This document shows, piece after piece, positions 18,725-27,113 of a stretch of 64,000 nucleotides of DNA. The notes beneath the pieces are model-generated. The model ran no database searches, had not been told where the DNA came from, and saw only the letters and a list, made by a program, of their open reading frames with translations. This stretch comes from Prevotella sp. HUN102 (GTDB lineage Bacteria; Bacteroidota; Bacteroidia; Bacteroidales; Bacteroidaceae), in NCBI RefSeq assembly GCF_000688375.1, contig NZ_JIAF01000004.1, positions 1,798,001 to 1,862,000 on the forward strand. Direction: 5' to 3'. How positions within the stretch are numbered: the first letter of the stretch is position 1; each line of letters opens with the position of its first letter. A program made the translations under genes and the position numbers.

Positions 18725-18764
18725 TGGACAATTGTCAGTAAAAGTGTTTACTGCCAACTGTCCA
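18725..18764 (-). terminator. Terminator of the TPR membrane protein gene
   Basis: TGGACAATTGTCAGTAAA (18725-18742) pairs with TTTACTGCCAACTGTCCA (18747-18764) with two mismatches; on the minus strand TTCTTTTTAAAT follows. It separates the TPR gene from ribH. Confidence 0.65.
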
Positions 18765-18782
18765 CTGTTTATTTTCAACTGA

Positions 18783-19457
18783 TTAGTTGCTCGCTCTTTC
18801 AATGTATTTGTCAATGTCCTGTGAAATAGGAGCATTGAGATACTTCTTCTTGATGTCCTTGTAGATTTCCAATGCCTCAGCCTTCTTATTCTGGCTTTCA
18901 AGTATAATACCTGCCTTTCTCAAAGCCAAAGGAGCAACGCTGAGATTGGTATTGTTGTATGCTTCATCATCAGCCATCTTTGCAGCTTTCTTGAAAGATT
19001 CAACAGCCTTGTCCAACTGGTTGTTGTCGGCATAGACGTCGCCGAGTGCCATCTGCGAAGCCGGACTGATTATCATATCGTCTTCGGTATCGTACTTTTC
19101 GATATTCTCCAAAGCCTTAGCATAATCAGGCTTAGCTTGCTTTGCATAGCAGATGCCTACATAAAGATTGGCAAGATTGCCGGCTTGTGTTCCACTGTAA
19201 TCGTTCTGAATCTTCTGAAACTCCTTCAAGGCATCTTCATATTTCTGCTGTGCAAGAAGTTCCTGACCTTTGTGTGAAGCAGTCTGAGCTGCCAGCTCAT
19301 TTGGTTTTGAAACAAATTCCTTATAAAGGAAGAAGCCACCAACAACAACGATGATAGCTACGAGAGCGATGAGTGCCTGCTTTCCGTACTTTTGGAAAAA
19401 GGCTTCAGAACTATTGAGGTTTTCTTCGTATGTACCCTCTACTTTTTTGTTTGCCAT
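18783..19457 (-). CDS. Membrane-anchored tetratricopeptide repeat protein
   Basis: A 224-residue protein. A short cytoplasmic N-terminus precedes one transmembrane helix (about residues 31-48, ALIALVAIIVVVGGFFLY). Three or four TPR-like repeats follow, for example QKYEDALKEFQKIQNDYSGT, NLANLYVGICYAKQAKPDYAKA and NNQLDKAVESFKKAAKMAD. This is the YfgM-like arrangement, in which the TPR domain faces the periplasm and binds partners; the role here is not known. Location upstream of ribH is common in this phylum as far as I recall. Confidence 0.85.
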   Translation of the reverse strand: MANKKVEGTYEENLNSSEAFFQKYGKQALIALVAIIVVVGGFFLYKEFVSKPNELAAQTASHKGQELLAQQKYEDALKEFQKIQNDYSGTQAGNLANLYVGICYAKQAKPDYAKALENIEKYDTEDDMIISPASQMALGDVYADNNQLDKAVESFKKAAKMADDEAYNNTNLSVAPLALRKAGIILESQNKKAEALEIYKDIKKKYLNAPISQDIDKYIERASN

Positions 19458-19859
19458 TTTTATTTTGTTTTTTATTATTTCTCTTCTTAAATGCCTTTGA
19501 TGAGCCTTCTATCATTTCTCCATTAACGATTAAATATAAAGGCAAATAGCATAATAACCCATAATAGCGTGGCAAAATTAATGAAAAACTCTCACATATT
19601 GAAATTTATTGCATACTTTTTTATGATATAACCTGTTGAATGGTAATTATCTATTTTTACTTTAAGATTTTTCCTTAAAAATATAACAAAGATCTTAATG
19701 AATTATTATCGTAGCTTGATACAGTTTGCTTTCTATTCTCTTTGAGCTGCACTTCATAGATAATGGTATTGTTGGAAAAAGTAAGATACTTCTTATCATA
19801 TACACCAAAAACGTAAAGTGCAAAGATTCTTTATATAAGAGATTTACAGATAATAAAAC

Positions 19860-19993
19860 TTGTTATTCTAAATATGCGAAGATTGTATTTCATTCTTCGT
19901 ACATTTGGCGTGTATTTTTGCAAAGATTCCACGCCAATCTTCGCACGTTTGAAAGTGAGTTATATAATAATTGATTTCCAACCACTTACAAAC
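19860..19993 (-). repeat. Dispersed palindromic intergenic repeat, copy B (inverted)
   Basis: Read on the minus strand, it starts with the left tag GGTTTGTAAGTGGTTGGAAATCA split as GGTTTGTAAGT (19984-19994 region) and GGAAATCA. It continues with ACGTGCGAAGATTGGCG and then mixed ATCTTTGC, ACGAAGAATG and CAATCTTCGC words down to about 19873. The right tag is eroded. The copy lies in the 830-base gap 19458-20287, which otherwise shows only AT-rich sequence and the terminator at 20160-20194. Confidence 0.6.
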
Positions 19994-20159
19994 CGCTATT
20001 TGGAATTTGTTCTGTGGAATTAAAATAGCTTTTGGAGTGCAACCATATAGCTTTGTTTTAGTTCAAAAATCCGTGTTGAAGTTTGTGATTCCATATCCTT
20101 TTCAGGTAGGTGTTAATACAAAAAATATTGCAAACAACAAATGATTTCCTTATTATACA

Positions 20160-20200
20160 AAAAGCGTTTGGCATATAAAACACCAAACGCTTTTCTTATT
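20160..20200. terminator. Bidirectional terminator downstream of glmM
   Basis: AAAAGCGTTTGG (20160-20171) pairs perfectly with CCAAACGCTTTT (20183-20194); CTTATTTT follows on the plus strand and TGTATAAT on the minus strand. It lies 94 bases past the glmM stop. Confidence 0.8.
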
Positions 20201-20287
20201 TTCCATACCACAGAATCATATAATGGAGTGATTGCGGTGTTTTATCACTGATTCCGATACAGAAATCCTTTGTATACTTAAGTTGCC

Positions 20288-21679
20288 TTATTGCATATCG
20301 TAAACAACCTGCATCAGTTTCTTGCCCAAAGCATCGGCCTCTCCCATTGAACCGGCTTCACTATACACACGGATGATTGGTTCGGTGTTTGACTTGCGAA
20401 GATGAACCCAAGCCTTTGGGAAGTCAAGTTTCACACCATCAATGTCCGTTACCTGAACATCGGCTTCCCGACCGTAGAGTTCTTTTACCTTGACGAGGAT
20501 TGCATCAACATCTGTTTCAGGAGTCAAGTCTATGCGATTTTTTGCAATAAAGTATTCAGGATAAGTTCTGCGAAGTTCACTTGCTTTCAATCCCTTTTGT
20601 GCCAATGAGCTGAGGAAGAGAACGATACCTACTAATGAATCGCGACCGTAATGGCTTTCCGGATAGATTACTCCACCATTGCCTTCGCCACCGATAACAG
20701 CACCGACTTCTTTCATCTTTGTTGTTACATTGACCTCGCCCACGGCAGAAGCAAAATACTTGCCACCGTGCTTTTCTGTTACATCACGGAGCGCACGGGT
20801 AGAAGACAGATTGCTCACGGTGTTTCCCTTGACGTGGTCGAGAATATAGTCGGCAACGCTCACAAGCGTGTATTCCTCGCCAAACATTACGCCGTCTTCC
20901 TGAATGAATGCCAGACGGTCTACGTCAGGATCCACTACAATACCAAGGTCGTAATCTCCACTTTTCATCTCATCCATAATGCCACTGAGATTCTTCTCAA
21001 TCGGTTCTGGATTATGTGCAAAGTCGCCTGTCGGTTCGCCATAGAGAATTTTGTATTCCACTCCTAACTGATCGAGAAGTTTTGGAAGGATAACACCTCC
21101 GACAGAGTTTACAGCATCAACGCAAACTTTGAATTTTCTATTCTTTATTGCTTCTAAATCAGCCAGTTCCAATGCCTTGACCGCGTCTATATGCTTCTGG
21201 TCGAAACTATTATCTTCCGTATATGAACCAAGACCATCAACATCTGCATAATTGAAGTCTTCACGTTCAGCAATATCGAGAACGGCAGCACCGTCGGCAG
21301 CAGTGAGAAATTCGCCTTCGTGATTGAGCAGCTTCAATGCATTCCACTGACGCGGATTGTGCGAAGCCGTGATGATAATACCGCCATCGGCGCCTGCCAT
21401 ACGAACAGCAAGTTCCGTTGTGGGAGTGGTGGCAAGACCAATGTTTACAACGTCAGCACCAATTCCCATCAAAGTGCCGCAAACTACGTTCTTAACCATC
21501 TCGCCCGAGATACGAGCGTCGCGGCCAACAACGATTTTCAACTTCTTACCGGGATGTTGGCCAGCAATGTAGGTAGCGTAAGCAGAGGTAAATTTAACGA
21601 TGTCGAGTGGATTCAATGTATCCCCTGTCTGGCCGCCTATTGTTCCGCGGATACCAGAAATAGACTTAATAAGAGTCAT
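20288..21679 (-). CDS. glmM: Phosphoglucosamine mutase
   Basis: A 463-residue alpha-D-phosphohexomutase. It interconverts glucosamine 6-phosphate and 1-phosphate for UDP-GlcNAc, peptidoglycan and lipid A. The four domains are marked by the catalytic phosphoserine loop TASHNP (about residues 103-108), the magnesium loop DPDVDR (about 250-255), the sugar-recognition loop GEGNGGV (about 334-340) and the phosphate-binding RKSNTEP (about 432-438). The GEGNGG loop differs from the classic E. coli GEMSGH and is typical of the archaeal/Bacteroidota branch, so a broader phosphomannose or phosphoglucose activity is possible. It is the second gene after a DUF4827-like lipoprotein, 95 bases downstream. 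Confidence 0.92.
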   Translation of the reverse strand: MTLIKSISGIRGTIGGQTGDTLNPLDIVKFTSAYATYIAGQHPGKKLKIVVGRDARISGEMVKNVVCGTLMGIGADVVNIGLATTPTTELAVRMAGADGGIIITASHNPRQWNALKLLNHEGEFLTAADGAAVLDIAEREDFNYADVDGLGSYTEDNSFDQKHIDAVKALELADLEAIKNRKFKVCVDAVNSVGGVILPKLLDQLGVEYKILYGEPTGDFAHNPEPIEKNLSGIMDEMKSGDYDLGIVVDPDVDRLAFIQEDGVMFGEEYTLVSVADYILDHVKGNTVSNLSSTRALRDVTEKHGGKYFASAVGEVNVTTKMKEVGAVIGGEGNGGVIYPESHYGRDSLVGIVLFLSSLAQKGLKASELRRTYPEYFIAKNRIDLTPETDVDAILVKVKELYGREADVQVTDIDGVKLDFPKAWVHLRKSNTEPIIRVYSEAGSMGEADALGKKLMQVVYDMQ

Positions 21680-21774
21680 AACCTATTGTTTTTTATATCT
21701 CATAAATTAAGAATATATCATTCTGACTTATAAGATGTTCATTGTTTGAGTTGCTATTGTAATTTGACTAATGT

Positions 21775-22413
21775 CTAAACTCCTCTTCCAAATGTAATAT
21801 CGTAGAAACAAGGATATACATTTTGGCTGGCAAGTTTCTGTCCGTGTGTTGAAGGGACTATGAGTTTCACGTGAGCCAGTGAGTCGGTTGCATTCTGAAT
21901 TCGACCAATATTAACGTAAGGCAACGCAACCAGCCATCCCTTAGGTACCGATGCACTCTGATAAGCACGATACATTACACTCGAACTGGGGTCGAAAGAT
22001 GCTGTGAACGTACCACTTGTGTTGGTAACCGACATCTTATCGACAACGCTGCTCCAATAGAGAGAGTTGTTGGTCAATTGCAATGTATCAGTAAAGATAT
22101 TGTATTCTGAGAATCTGCAAAGCACAGTCGTGGATTCACCTTTCTTTATTTTCTCTCCCACTCCCTTATGCACAATCTGCATATACACGCCAGCATTGTC
22201 AAACTTCACGTATTCGTTCTTTGATACATCAGTTGTTGAATCCTGAGCCTGAAACTGTTGCTCTGAAATAACTTTGATACCTTTCTTTACGATAAAGTCA
22301 TTCATCGCATTACGCTCGCGTTCTATCTGATCGGCATAACTGTCATTGTCGCTGCAAGAAGCAAAAGCAAAAATTCCTACAAGCACCACTAAGAGAAAGT
22401 TTATTTTCTTCAT
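21775..22413 (-). CDS. DUF4827-like lipoprotein
   Basis: A 212-residue lipoprotein with signal peptide and lipobox FASC (Cys20). The mature part begins SDNDSYADQIERERNAMNDFIVKKGIKV. It includes KGVGEKIKKGESTTVLCRFSEYN and a GWLVALPYVNIGRI stretch, resembling the FKBP-like fold of DUF4827 (from memory). Activity is unknown; it would lie at the cell envelope. It precedes glmM and shares its promoter, so expression is linked to cell-wall precursor synthesis. Confidence 0.75.
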   Translation of the reverse strand: MKKINFLLVVLVGIFAFASCSDNDSYADQIERERNAMNDFIVKKGIKVISEQQFQAQDSTTDVSKNEYVKFDNAGVYMQIVHKGVGEKIKKGESTTVLCRFSEYNIFTDTLQLTNNSLYWSSVVDKMSVTNTSGTFTASFDPSSSVMYRAYQSASVPKGWLVALPYVNIGRIQNATDSLAHVKLIVPSTHGQKLASQNVYPCFYDITFGRGV

Positions 22414-22442
22414 TACTTTATAATTCCTTTGTTTCTATTTTG

Positions 22443-22450
22443 CAAAGGTA
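22443..22450 (-). promoter_or_regulatory. Promoter -7 box of the DUF4827-glmM operon
   Basis: The minus strand reads TACCTTTG, 29 bases before the ATG at 22413. Confidence 0.6.
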
Positions 22451-22551
22451 AGAAAAGAATATAGAAAGTAGGAATTTGAAATAAGAAAATATATTAAACT
22501 ATCTGTTGCATTCAACTTATACGCTCGAAAGACCTACACTCTGACAGCGCA

Positions 22552-23481
22552 TTAAAAGAGATTCCGCAATTTCACGAAAAGTCTATATGCAGCACAAAGA
22601 CCTTTTATTCCAAGTATCTTATAGGCTATTGCTTTGAGTTTATATGTAGAATAGATAGAGGAAATCTGATAATTGAGTGGTTTGGGAATATCTCCGGTAG
22701 CTAAATTTTCAGACAACTGTACATTTAAAAGGGATTGATAGTAATGTGATAGGGATTTTTTGGAGAAGCGATGCAATTCATCTGCTATACGTTCGTGTGC
22801 AGAAAGATGAGCGTCCAACATCGTTTTCCAACCGTCAGCATTAACATTATGCGAAATTCCGTTAGGATTGGACACGTAATGATAGAAACCAACTTCACAA
22901 GTTCTAATGGATTGCGCCTTATCAACCAAAGAAGGAAGAATGATAATATCCTCAAAAACCTTTCGCTCTGCAAATCTTATATCATCAAAGAGAGTTTTCC
23001 GATAAATCTTGTTGCACGCATAAGAATGCTTATAGCCCTCGCCTGCAATCCAGTAATCGGCAAAAGATCTATAAATGATATCGTGGAAAGCCAATTTCTT
23101 CGTTGATTCGGTATCTTCCTGCTTTACGCCAAACTCTATTATATCTACATCAGGTGTAAACATTTGAAGCACTTCAGAATAAACGTTTGAATCGATGTAA
23201 TCATCGGAATCGATAAAGGTAATGAACATTCCGTCTGCAACGTCTATTCCCTTGTTGCGGGCATAGCTTAATCCTCCATTCTTATTGTGCAATACTTTTA
23301 CATCATAGCCTTTAGTACTGGTCTCATTAGCCCAACTATCGCATAAAGCTCCACTTGAATCAGTAGATCCATCATCTATCAGAATGATTTCATAATCATC
23401 TGACAACGCAATGCTGTTCAGACATCTAAGCAAGGTGTCTTCAACATTGTAAACAGGTATTATTACAGACAGTTTTTTCAT
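22552..23481 (-). CDS. Family 2 glycosyltransferase
   Basis: A 309-residue GT-A enzyme likely transferring a nucleotide-sugar to a surface glycan. It starts LSVIIPVYNVEDTLLRCLNSI, has the first Asp in ILIDDGSTDSSG and the DxD-type metal site in FITFIDSDDYID. The C-terminal part is helical with no transmembrane anchor. The ATG at 23481 is preferred: an upstream start at 23529 would overlap the helicase gene and lacks family similarity. It follows the helicase by 28 bases and is probably co-transcribed, though no functional link is evident. Acceptor and sugar are unknown. Confidence 0.9.
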   Translation of the reverse strand: MKKLSVIIPVYNVEDTLLRCLNSIALSDDYEIILIDDGSTDSSGALCDSWANETSTKGYDVKVLHNKNGGLSYARNKGIDVADGMFITFIDSDDYIDSNVYSEVLQMFTPDVDIIEFGVKQEDTESTKKLAFHDIIYRSFADYWIAGEGYKHSYACNKIYRKTLFDDIRFAERKVFEDIIILPSLVDKAQSIRTCEVGFYHYVSNPNGISHNVNADGWKTMLDAHLSAHERIADELHRFSKKSLSHYYQSLLNVQLSENLATGDIPKPLNYQISSIYSTYKLKAIAYKILGIKGLCAAYRLFVKLRNLF

Positions 23482-23509
23482 TAAATTATCGTTTTTTATC
23501 AAGGTGGTA

Positions 23510-26197
23510 TTAATTAAAATGGTGCTCAATAGGTAGCATAAATGGCGTTAATTCCTTGGCGTGAGTGCCATATTTACTTGTCGTAGACAGCGAGTAAGCA
23601 ATATAAAGCCTACGCTTGGCACGCGATATTGCCACGTAAAACTTGCGTGCGTCTTCCTCATCGCTTTTTTTATTCTTATTATAGGCATTGGGGTAACGTC
23701 CGTCCACTGCGTCAAATACGATGACATTATCAAACTCCAAACCTTTCGCCTTGTGAACAGTAGTAACATATACCCGTTCACGTATGCTCCGGCTGTTGCA
23801 GAAATCGCTTTCTTTCAACGTATTTATATCCATTATATAAGAGCCAATCTGCTCAACCAACGCATTCGGAATGTGTTCGTCCACGAGCATATCCATATCC
23901 AGATAGCGAAGAATGTACTCCAAACGGTCTATTTCGCTAATCACTGCTGTTTGTTGGAAATACTGATAAGCGTCTTCAAGTGCAAGTATCAATGCTTTCT
24001 TTGCATTATCTTCCAACAAATAGAGTTTACTGAAAGCCGAAAGATATAATTCCTGATAGGCTGAACGGAACTTCCCCACGTAAGGCATAACTTTCGGATG
24101 ATTGAGAAATGCCGTCTGCTGCGCCACGATGGTTTCGGCCTTTTGGGCACAAAGGCGCACAAGGCTCACCGTTGCTTTTGCATCGTCAATTGCCTGATGC
24201 GAATTTTCTCCCACAAGATTGAAACGTTCGAGCAGAGATTCCAGTTTATAGGAAACCAGATTGCGTTCCAAAAGTCTCATCAACTTCAGCGAATCGAAGT
24301 ATCCGTTCGGACAATCCTTCATAGAAATATCGAGGTATCGGCGCAAATTAAAATCGAGAATATTGTAATCATAATCTGCATTGTGCCCAAGAAGCGTTGC
24401 GTTCCCAGCATATTCCAAAAACTTTTTCAGTCCCTCTTGTGGAGAAAGCAATGCGCCGTTTCTTAATTTGGAATGATACAAATCGTACAATGGATTTTCA
24501 TTTTCACCCAATTTCCGCAATATCGGTCGGGAAGTTTCTATATAAATATCCAGCGGTTCACCGATAATTTCCCCATTCCTGATTTTTATCGCTGCGATTT
24601 CAATGATATCATCCTCAAACACATTCAGTCCCGTTGTTTCCGTATCAAAGACAATTATATCCTCATTTCTATACGTCTGAAGGAAATCGGCTACGTAAGT
24701 GCTTTTATCATACAGCAACAAATCGGTCGGCGACATAGCCAATTGCTTGAGCTTATAGACAAATCGCCGTGCCAAGGCATTTGAATCAAAAGCCTTCGTT
24801 CCTTTCAAGATGCGCGTCCAAGCCAGAAAGTTATGCTCATTGCCAAGCACATTTAAGTGCGCCATCAGCAGTTTCACGCTCGGCGTATCGAACAGATCCC
24901 TGCCTGACACCTTGAAATGACTTAAATCATAACGCATCATTACCCTGCTCAGCTTATCGGCATCGGCATTAGAACTTACTATCACAGCCGTAGTTTCGCT
25001 CTTATCCGCCTTGAACAAGTCCAAAGCCGTTCCGGCAATCTCTTCCATTTCAGCCTCAATATTGTCGCTGGGCAGAATCTTCAGGTCGTTTGGTTGCGCT
25101 TCCAGTTCATTATCCGTTATGGGCAACAGTTCCCTGTCAATCTTCAATTGCTTTTCAGCAAAATCATTGAATACGTCCAGAAGATAGCTCGGCGAACGAT
25201 GGTTCTTCAGCAGATGATGAATATTACCCTTGCAGCGCATTTTCAGGAAGGTAAGTGTTTCAAGTTTCGCTCCCATAAAGGAGAAAATAGCCTGCTGCTC
25301 ATCGCCGAGATACATAACGACGGGATTATCCTTGGAGGTCAGCAGGTCTATGATTGCAAGTTGCATTGCATTCAAATCCTGAACTTCGTCCACCTGAATC
25401 CACGGGTACCTCTTGCAATCGGCATCCTTGCTGTATATATCATAGGTTACCAGAAGCAAGTCCTCAAAGTCGAGCAGATGATGCTCGGTCTTGTATTGTT
25501 CGTAGCAAGAGGCATAATACATTTTCCAGAGCAATCTCCTTATATTATTAGCTGACTTCCAGTCTATCCTCGGAGCATCGGCATCGTCAAGAAACTGCTG
25601 TGCATTGTGATAGATATACACTACTGTCCGCTCGTTGTATTCCATCCGTTGCAGCTCGCAAATCAGCTTTACGGCATCACGGTCTTCTTTCGTAAAACAT
25701 TCCGGATGCAGATAATATTCCCAAGGATGCGCCTTTTCCATCTGGTACATAAGATGTGAAAAGAAGATAATCTCCTGATAAACCTTGCTCCTGTTGTAAT
25801 CGCCTATCACTCCTTCCTCGCTCTCGTTTCGGTAATCAGCTATGATACTTATGGCCTCTTCGTCGTCGATTATCGACGTGTCAGCCTCTACCCTATTCTC
25901 TTCAAACAAGAATCTCGAACAAAAATGATGCACGTTGCCCACTTGCAGCCGTTCCACTTCTGCGTCGTCCACCACCGAAGCGATACGGTTTATCATTTCC
26001 CTTGCAGCACGATTCGTAAACGTCAGACAAAGCATATCCTCGTACTTCACGCCCTGTCCGTGCGCATATTTGATTCGTTCGGCAAGAATATGCGTCTTGC
26101 CGCAACCCGGCGAAGCCAAGACAAGATGGAAACCATTGTCGGCACGTACTACCGGAATCTGACTGTCGTCCAGAGAATGAACATCGTTTGCTTTCAT
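23510..26197 (-). CDS. UvrD/Rep-type helicase with an embedded DnaQ-like 3'-5' exonuclease domain
   Basis: An 895-residue fusion. Superfamily 1A helicase motifs come first: Walker A ASPGCGKTH (about residues 28-36), LCLTFTNRAA (motif Ia), Walker B VDEVQDL (about 269-275) and GDEQQAIFSFMG (motif III). A complete DEDD exonuclease is inserted at about 513-686: DTETTG, GHNADYDYNILDF and HQAIDDAKA supply the acidic residues and His. Helicase motifs V and VI then return (TVHKAKGLEFDNVIVFDAV, FYVAISRAKRRLYIAYS, about 810-868). Start: the ATG at 26197 lies 20 bases after the -7 box, whereas the upstream in-frame start overlaps it. It probably unwinds and trims DNA during repair; this is inferred. Confidence 0.93.
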   Translation of the reverse strand: MKANDVHSLDDSQIPVVRADNGFHLVLASPGCGKTHILAERIKYAHGQGVKYEDMLCLTFTNRAAREMINRIASVVDDAEVERLQVGNVHHFCSRFLFEENRVEADTSIIDDEEAISIIADYRNESEEGVIGDYNRSKVYQEIIFFSHLMYQMEKAHPWEYYLHPECFTKEDRDAVKLICELQRMEYNERTVVYIYHNAQQFLDDADAPRIDWKSANNIRRLLWKMYYASCYEQYKTEHHLLDFEDLLLVTYDIYSKDADCKRYPWIQVDEVQDLNAMQLAIIDLLTSKDNPVVMYLGDEQQAIFSFMGAKLETLTFLKMRCKGNIHHLLKNHRSPSYLLDVFNDFAEKQLKIDRELLPITDNELEAQPNDLKILPSDNIEAEMEEIAGTALDLFKADKSETTAVIVSSNADADKLSRVMMRYDLSHFKVSGRDLFDTPSVKLLMAHLNVLGNEHNFLAWTRILKGTKAFDSNALARRFVYKLKQLAMSPTDLLLYDKSTYVADFLQTYRNEDIIVFDTETTGLNVFEDDIIEIAAIKIRNGEIIGEPLDIYIETSRPILRKLGENENPLYDLYHSKLRNGALLSPQEGLKKFLEYAGNATLLGHNADYDYNILDFNLRRYLDISMKDCPNGYFDSLKLMRLLERNLVSYKLESLLERFNLVGENSHQAIDDAKATVSLVRLCAQKAETIVAQQTAFLNHPKVMPYVGKFRSAYQELYLSAFSKLYLLEDNAKKALILALEDAYQYFQQTAVISEIDRLEYILRYLDMDMLVDEHIPNALVEQIGSYIMDINTLKESDFCNSRSIRERVYVTTVHKAKGLEFDNVIVFDAVDGRYPNAYNKNKKSDEEDARKFYVAISRAKRRLYIAYSLSTTSKYGTHAKELTPFMLPIEHHFN

Positions 26198-26217
26198 CGT
26201 ATCGTTTTCATTTGATG

Positions 26218-26225
26218 CAAAGTTA
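26218..26225 (-). promoter_or_regulatory. Promoter -7 box for the helicase-exonuclease gene
   Basis: The minus strand reads TAACTTTG, 20 bases before the ATG at 26197. It decides the start codon. Confidence 0.65.
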
Positions 26226-26432
26226 ATAAAAAACTTCCATCTACTGCGTTTCAACAAGAGATAATATCAACGAAGGGGTATGCGATTAGTATAGAATTGA
26301 GGGGTAAATATCCTAATTTATACTTTTTATAAACGTTACGATACACTTACAATTGCAGCATAAGGATATGCCATCTGCCCATTGTAAGCAGCAATAGCTC
26401 AATAGAAATTTGCAGTATTCTTCCGAAAATTG

Positions 26433-26440
26433 TAAATTTG
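26433..26440 (+). promoter_or_regulatory. tag promoter -7 box
   Basis: TAAATTTG, 29 bases before the ATG at 26470. Confidence 0.6.
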
Positions 26441-26469
26441 CTGCCATTCATCAAAAACGATAAGATATT

Positions 26470-27045
26470 ATGAAAAGATGCGATTGGGCTGAAACCGACC
26501 CGCTGCTCCAACAATACCACGACGAGGAATGGGCTGTACCTGTTCACGACGATCGGGAACACTATATGTATTTGCTGATGGAGAGTATGTCGTGCGGGCT
26601 TTCGTGGCTGCTGATGCTCAAGAAGCGTGAGGTGCTCAGAGAATGCTTTGCCGGTTTCGACTTCGAGAAAGTGGCACAATTCACAAGCGATGATGTGGAA
26701 CGCATTATGAACACCGAGAATATGATCCGAAGCCGACGGAAGATAGAGGGAATGATTGCCAATGCAAAGGCTTTCGTCAAAGTCAGGGAGGAGTTTGGAT
26801 CGTTCGACAGGTACATCTGGAGCTTCACGAAAGGAAAGACTATGATTTATCCCTCGCACAGCCACAAGCCCGTAGCCAGCAACGCATTGAGCGACAAGGT
26901 GGCAAAGGATATGAAGAAACGAGGCTTCAAGTTCATCGGCTCGGTCATTACCTACAGCCATTTGCAGGCTATTGGAATCATCGACGACCATCTGGAAAGT
27001 TGCTGCAAATACAAGGGTGGAAAGAAAAATCTTAACTCCCTTTAA
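26470..27045 (+). CDS. tag: DNA-3-methyladenine glycosylase I
   Basis: A 191-residue base-excision enzyme that removes 3-methyladenine from alkylated DNA. The N-terminus KRCDWAETDPLLQQYHDEEW carries the zinc ligands Cys4 and His17. The base pocket is CGLSWLLMLKKRE (Glu), the helical core is SRRKIEGMIANA, and the C-terminal ligands lie in IIDDHLESC. The length equals E. coli Tag. It is on its own promoter, near the unlinked helicase-exonuclease. Confidence 0.96.
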   Translation: MKRCDWAETDPLLQQYHDEEWAVPVHDDREHYMYLLMESMSCGLSWLLMLKKREVLRECFAGFDFEKVAQFTSDDVERIMNTENMIRSRRKIEGMIANAKAFVKVREEFGSFDRYIWSFTKGKTMIYPSHSHKPVASNALSDKVAKDMKKRGFKFIGSVITYSHLQAIGIIDDHLESCCKYKGGKKNLNSL

Positions 27046-27069
27046 CTCGTCCAAGTCCCAAACAATCAC

Positions 27070-27077
27070 TATCTTTG
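27070..27077 (+). promoter_or_regulatory. Phosphohexomutase promoter -7 box
   Basis: TATCTTTG, 36 bases before the ATG at 27114. Confidence 0.65.
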
Positions 27078-27113
27078 CACCATTAATAGTAAGAAAAACA
27101 AAAAAAATCAACA

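Noticed and set aside
19726..19974. Plus-strand frame of 82 codons in the 19.5-20.3 kb gap
   Set aside because: It overlaps the palindromic repeat copy B, has no promoter and no recognisable protein pattern.
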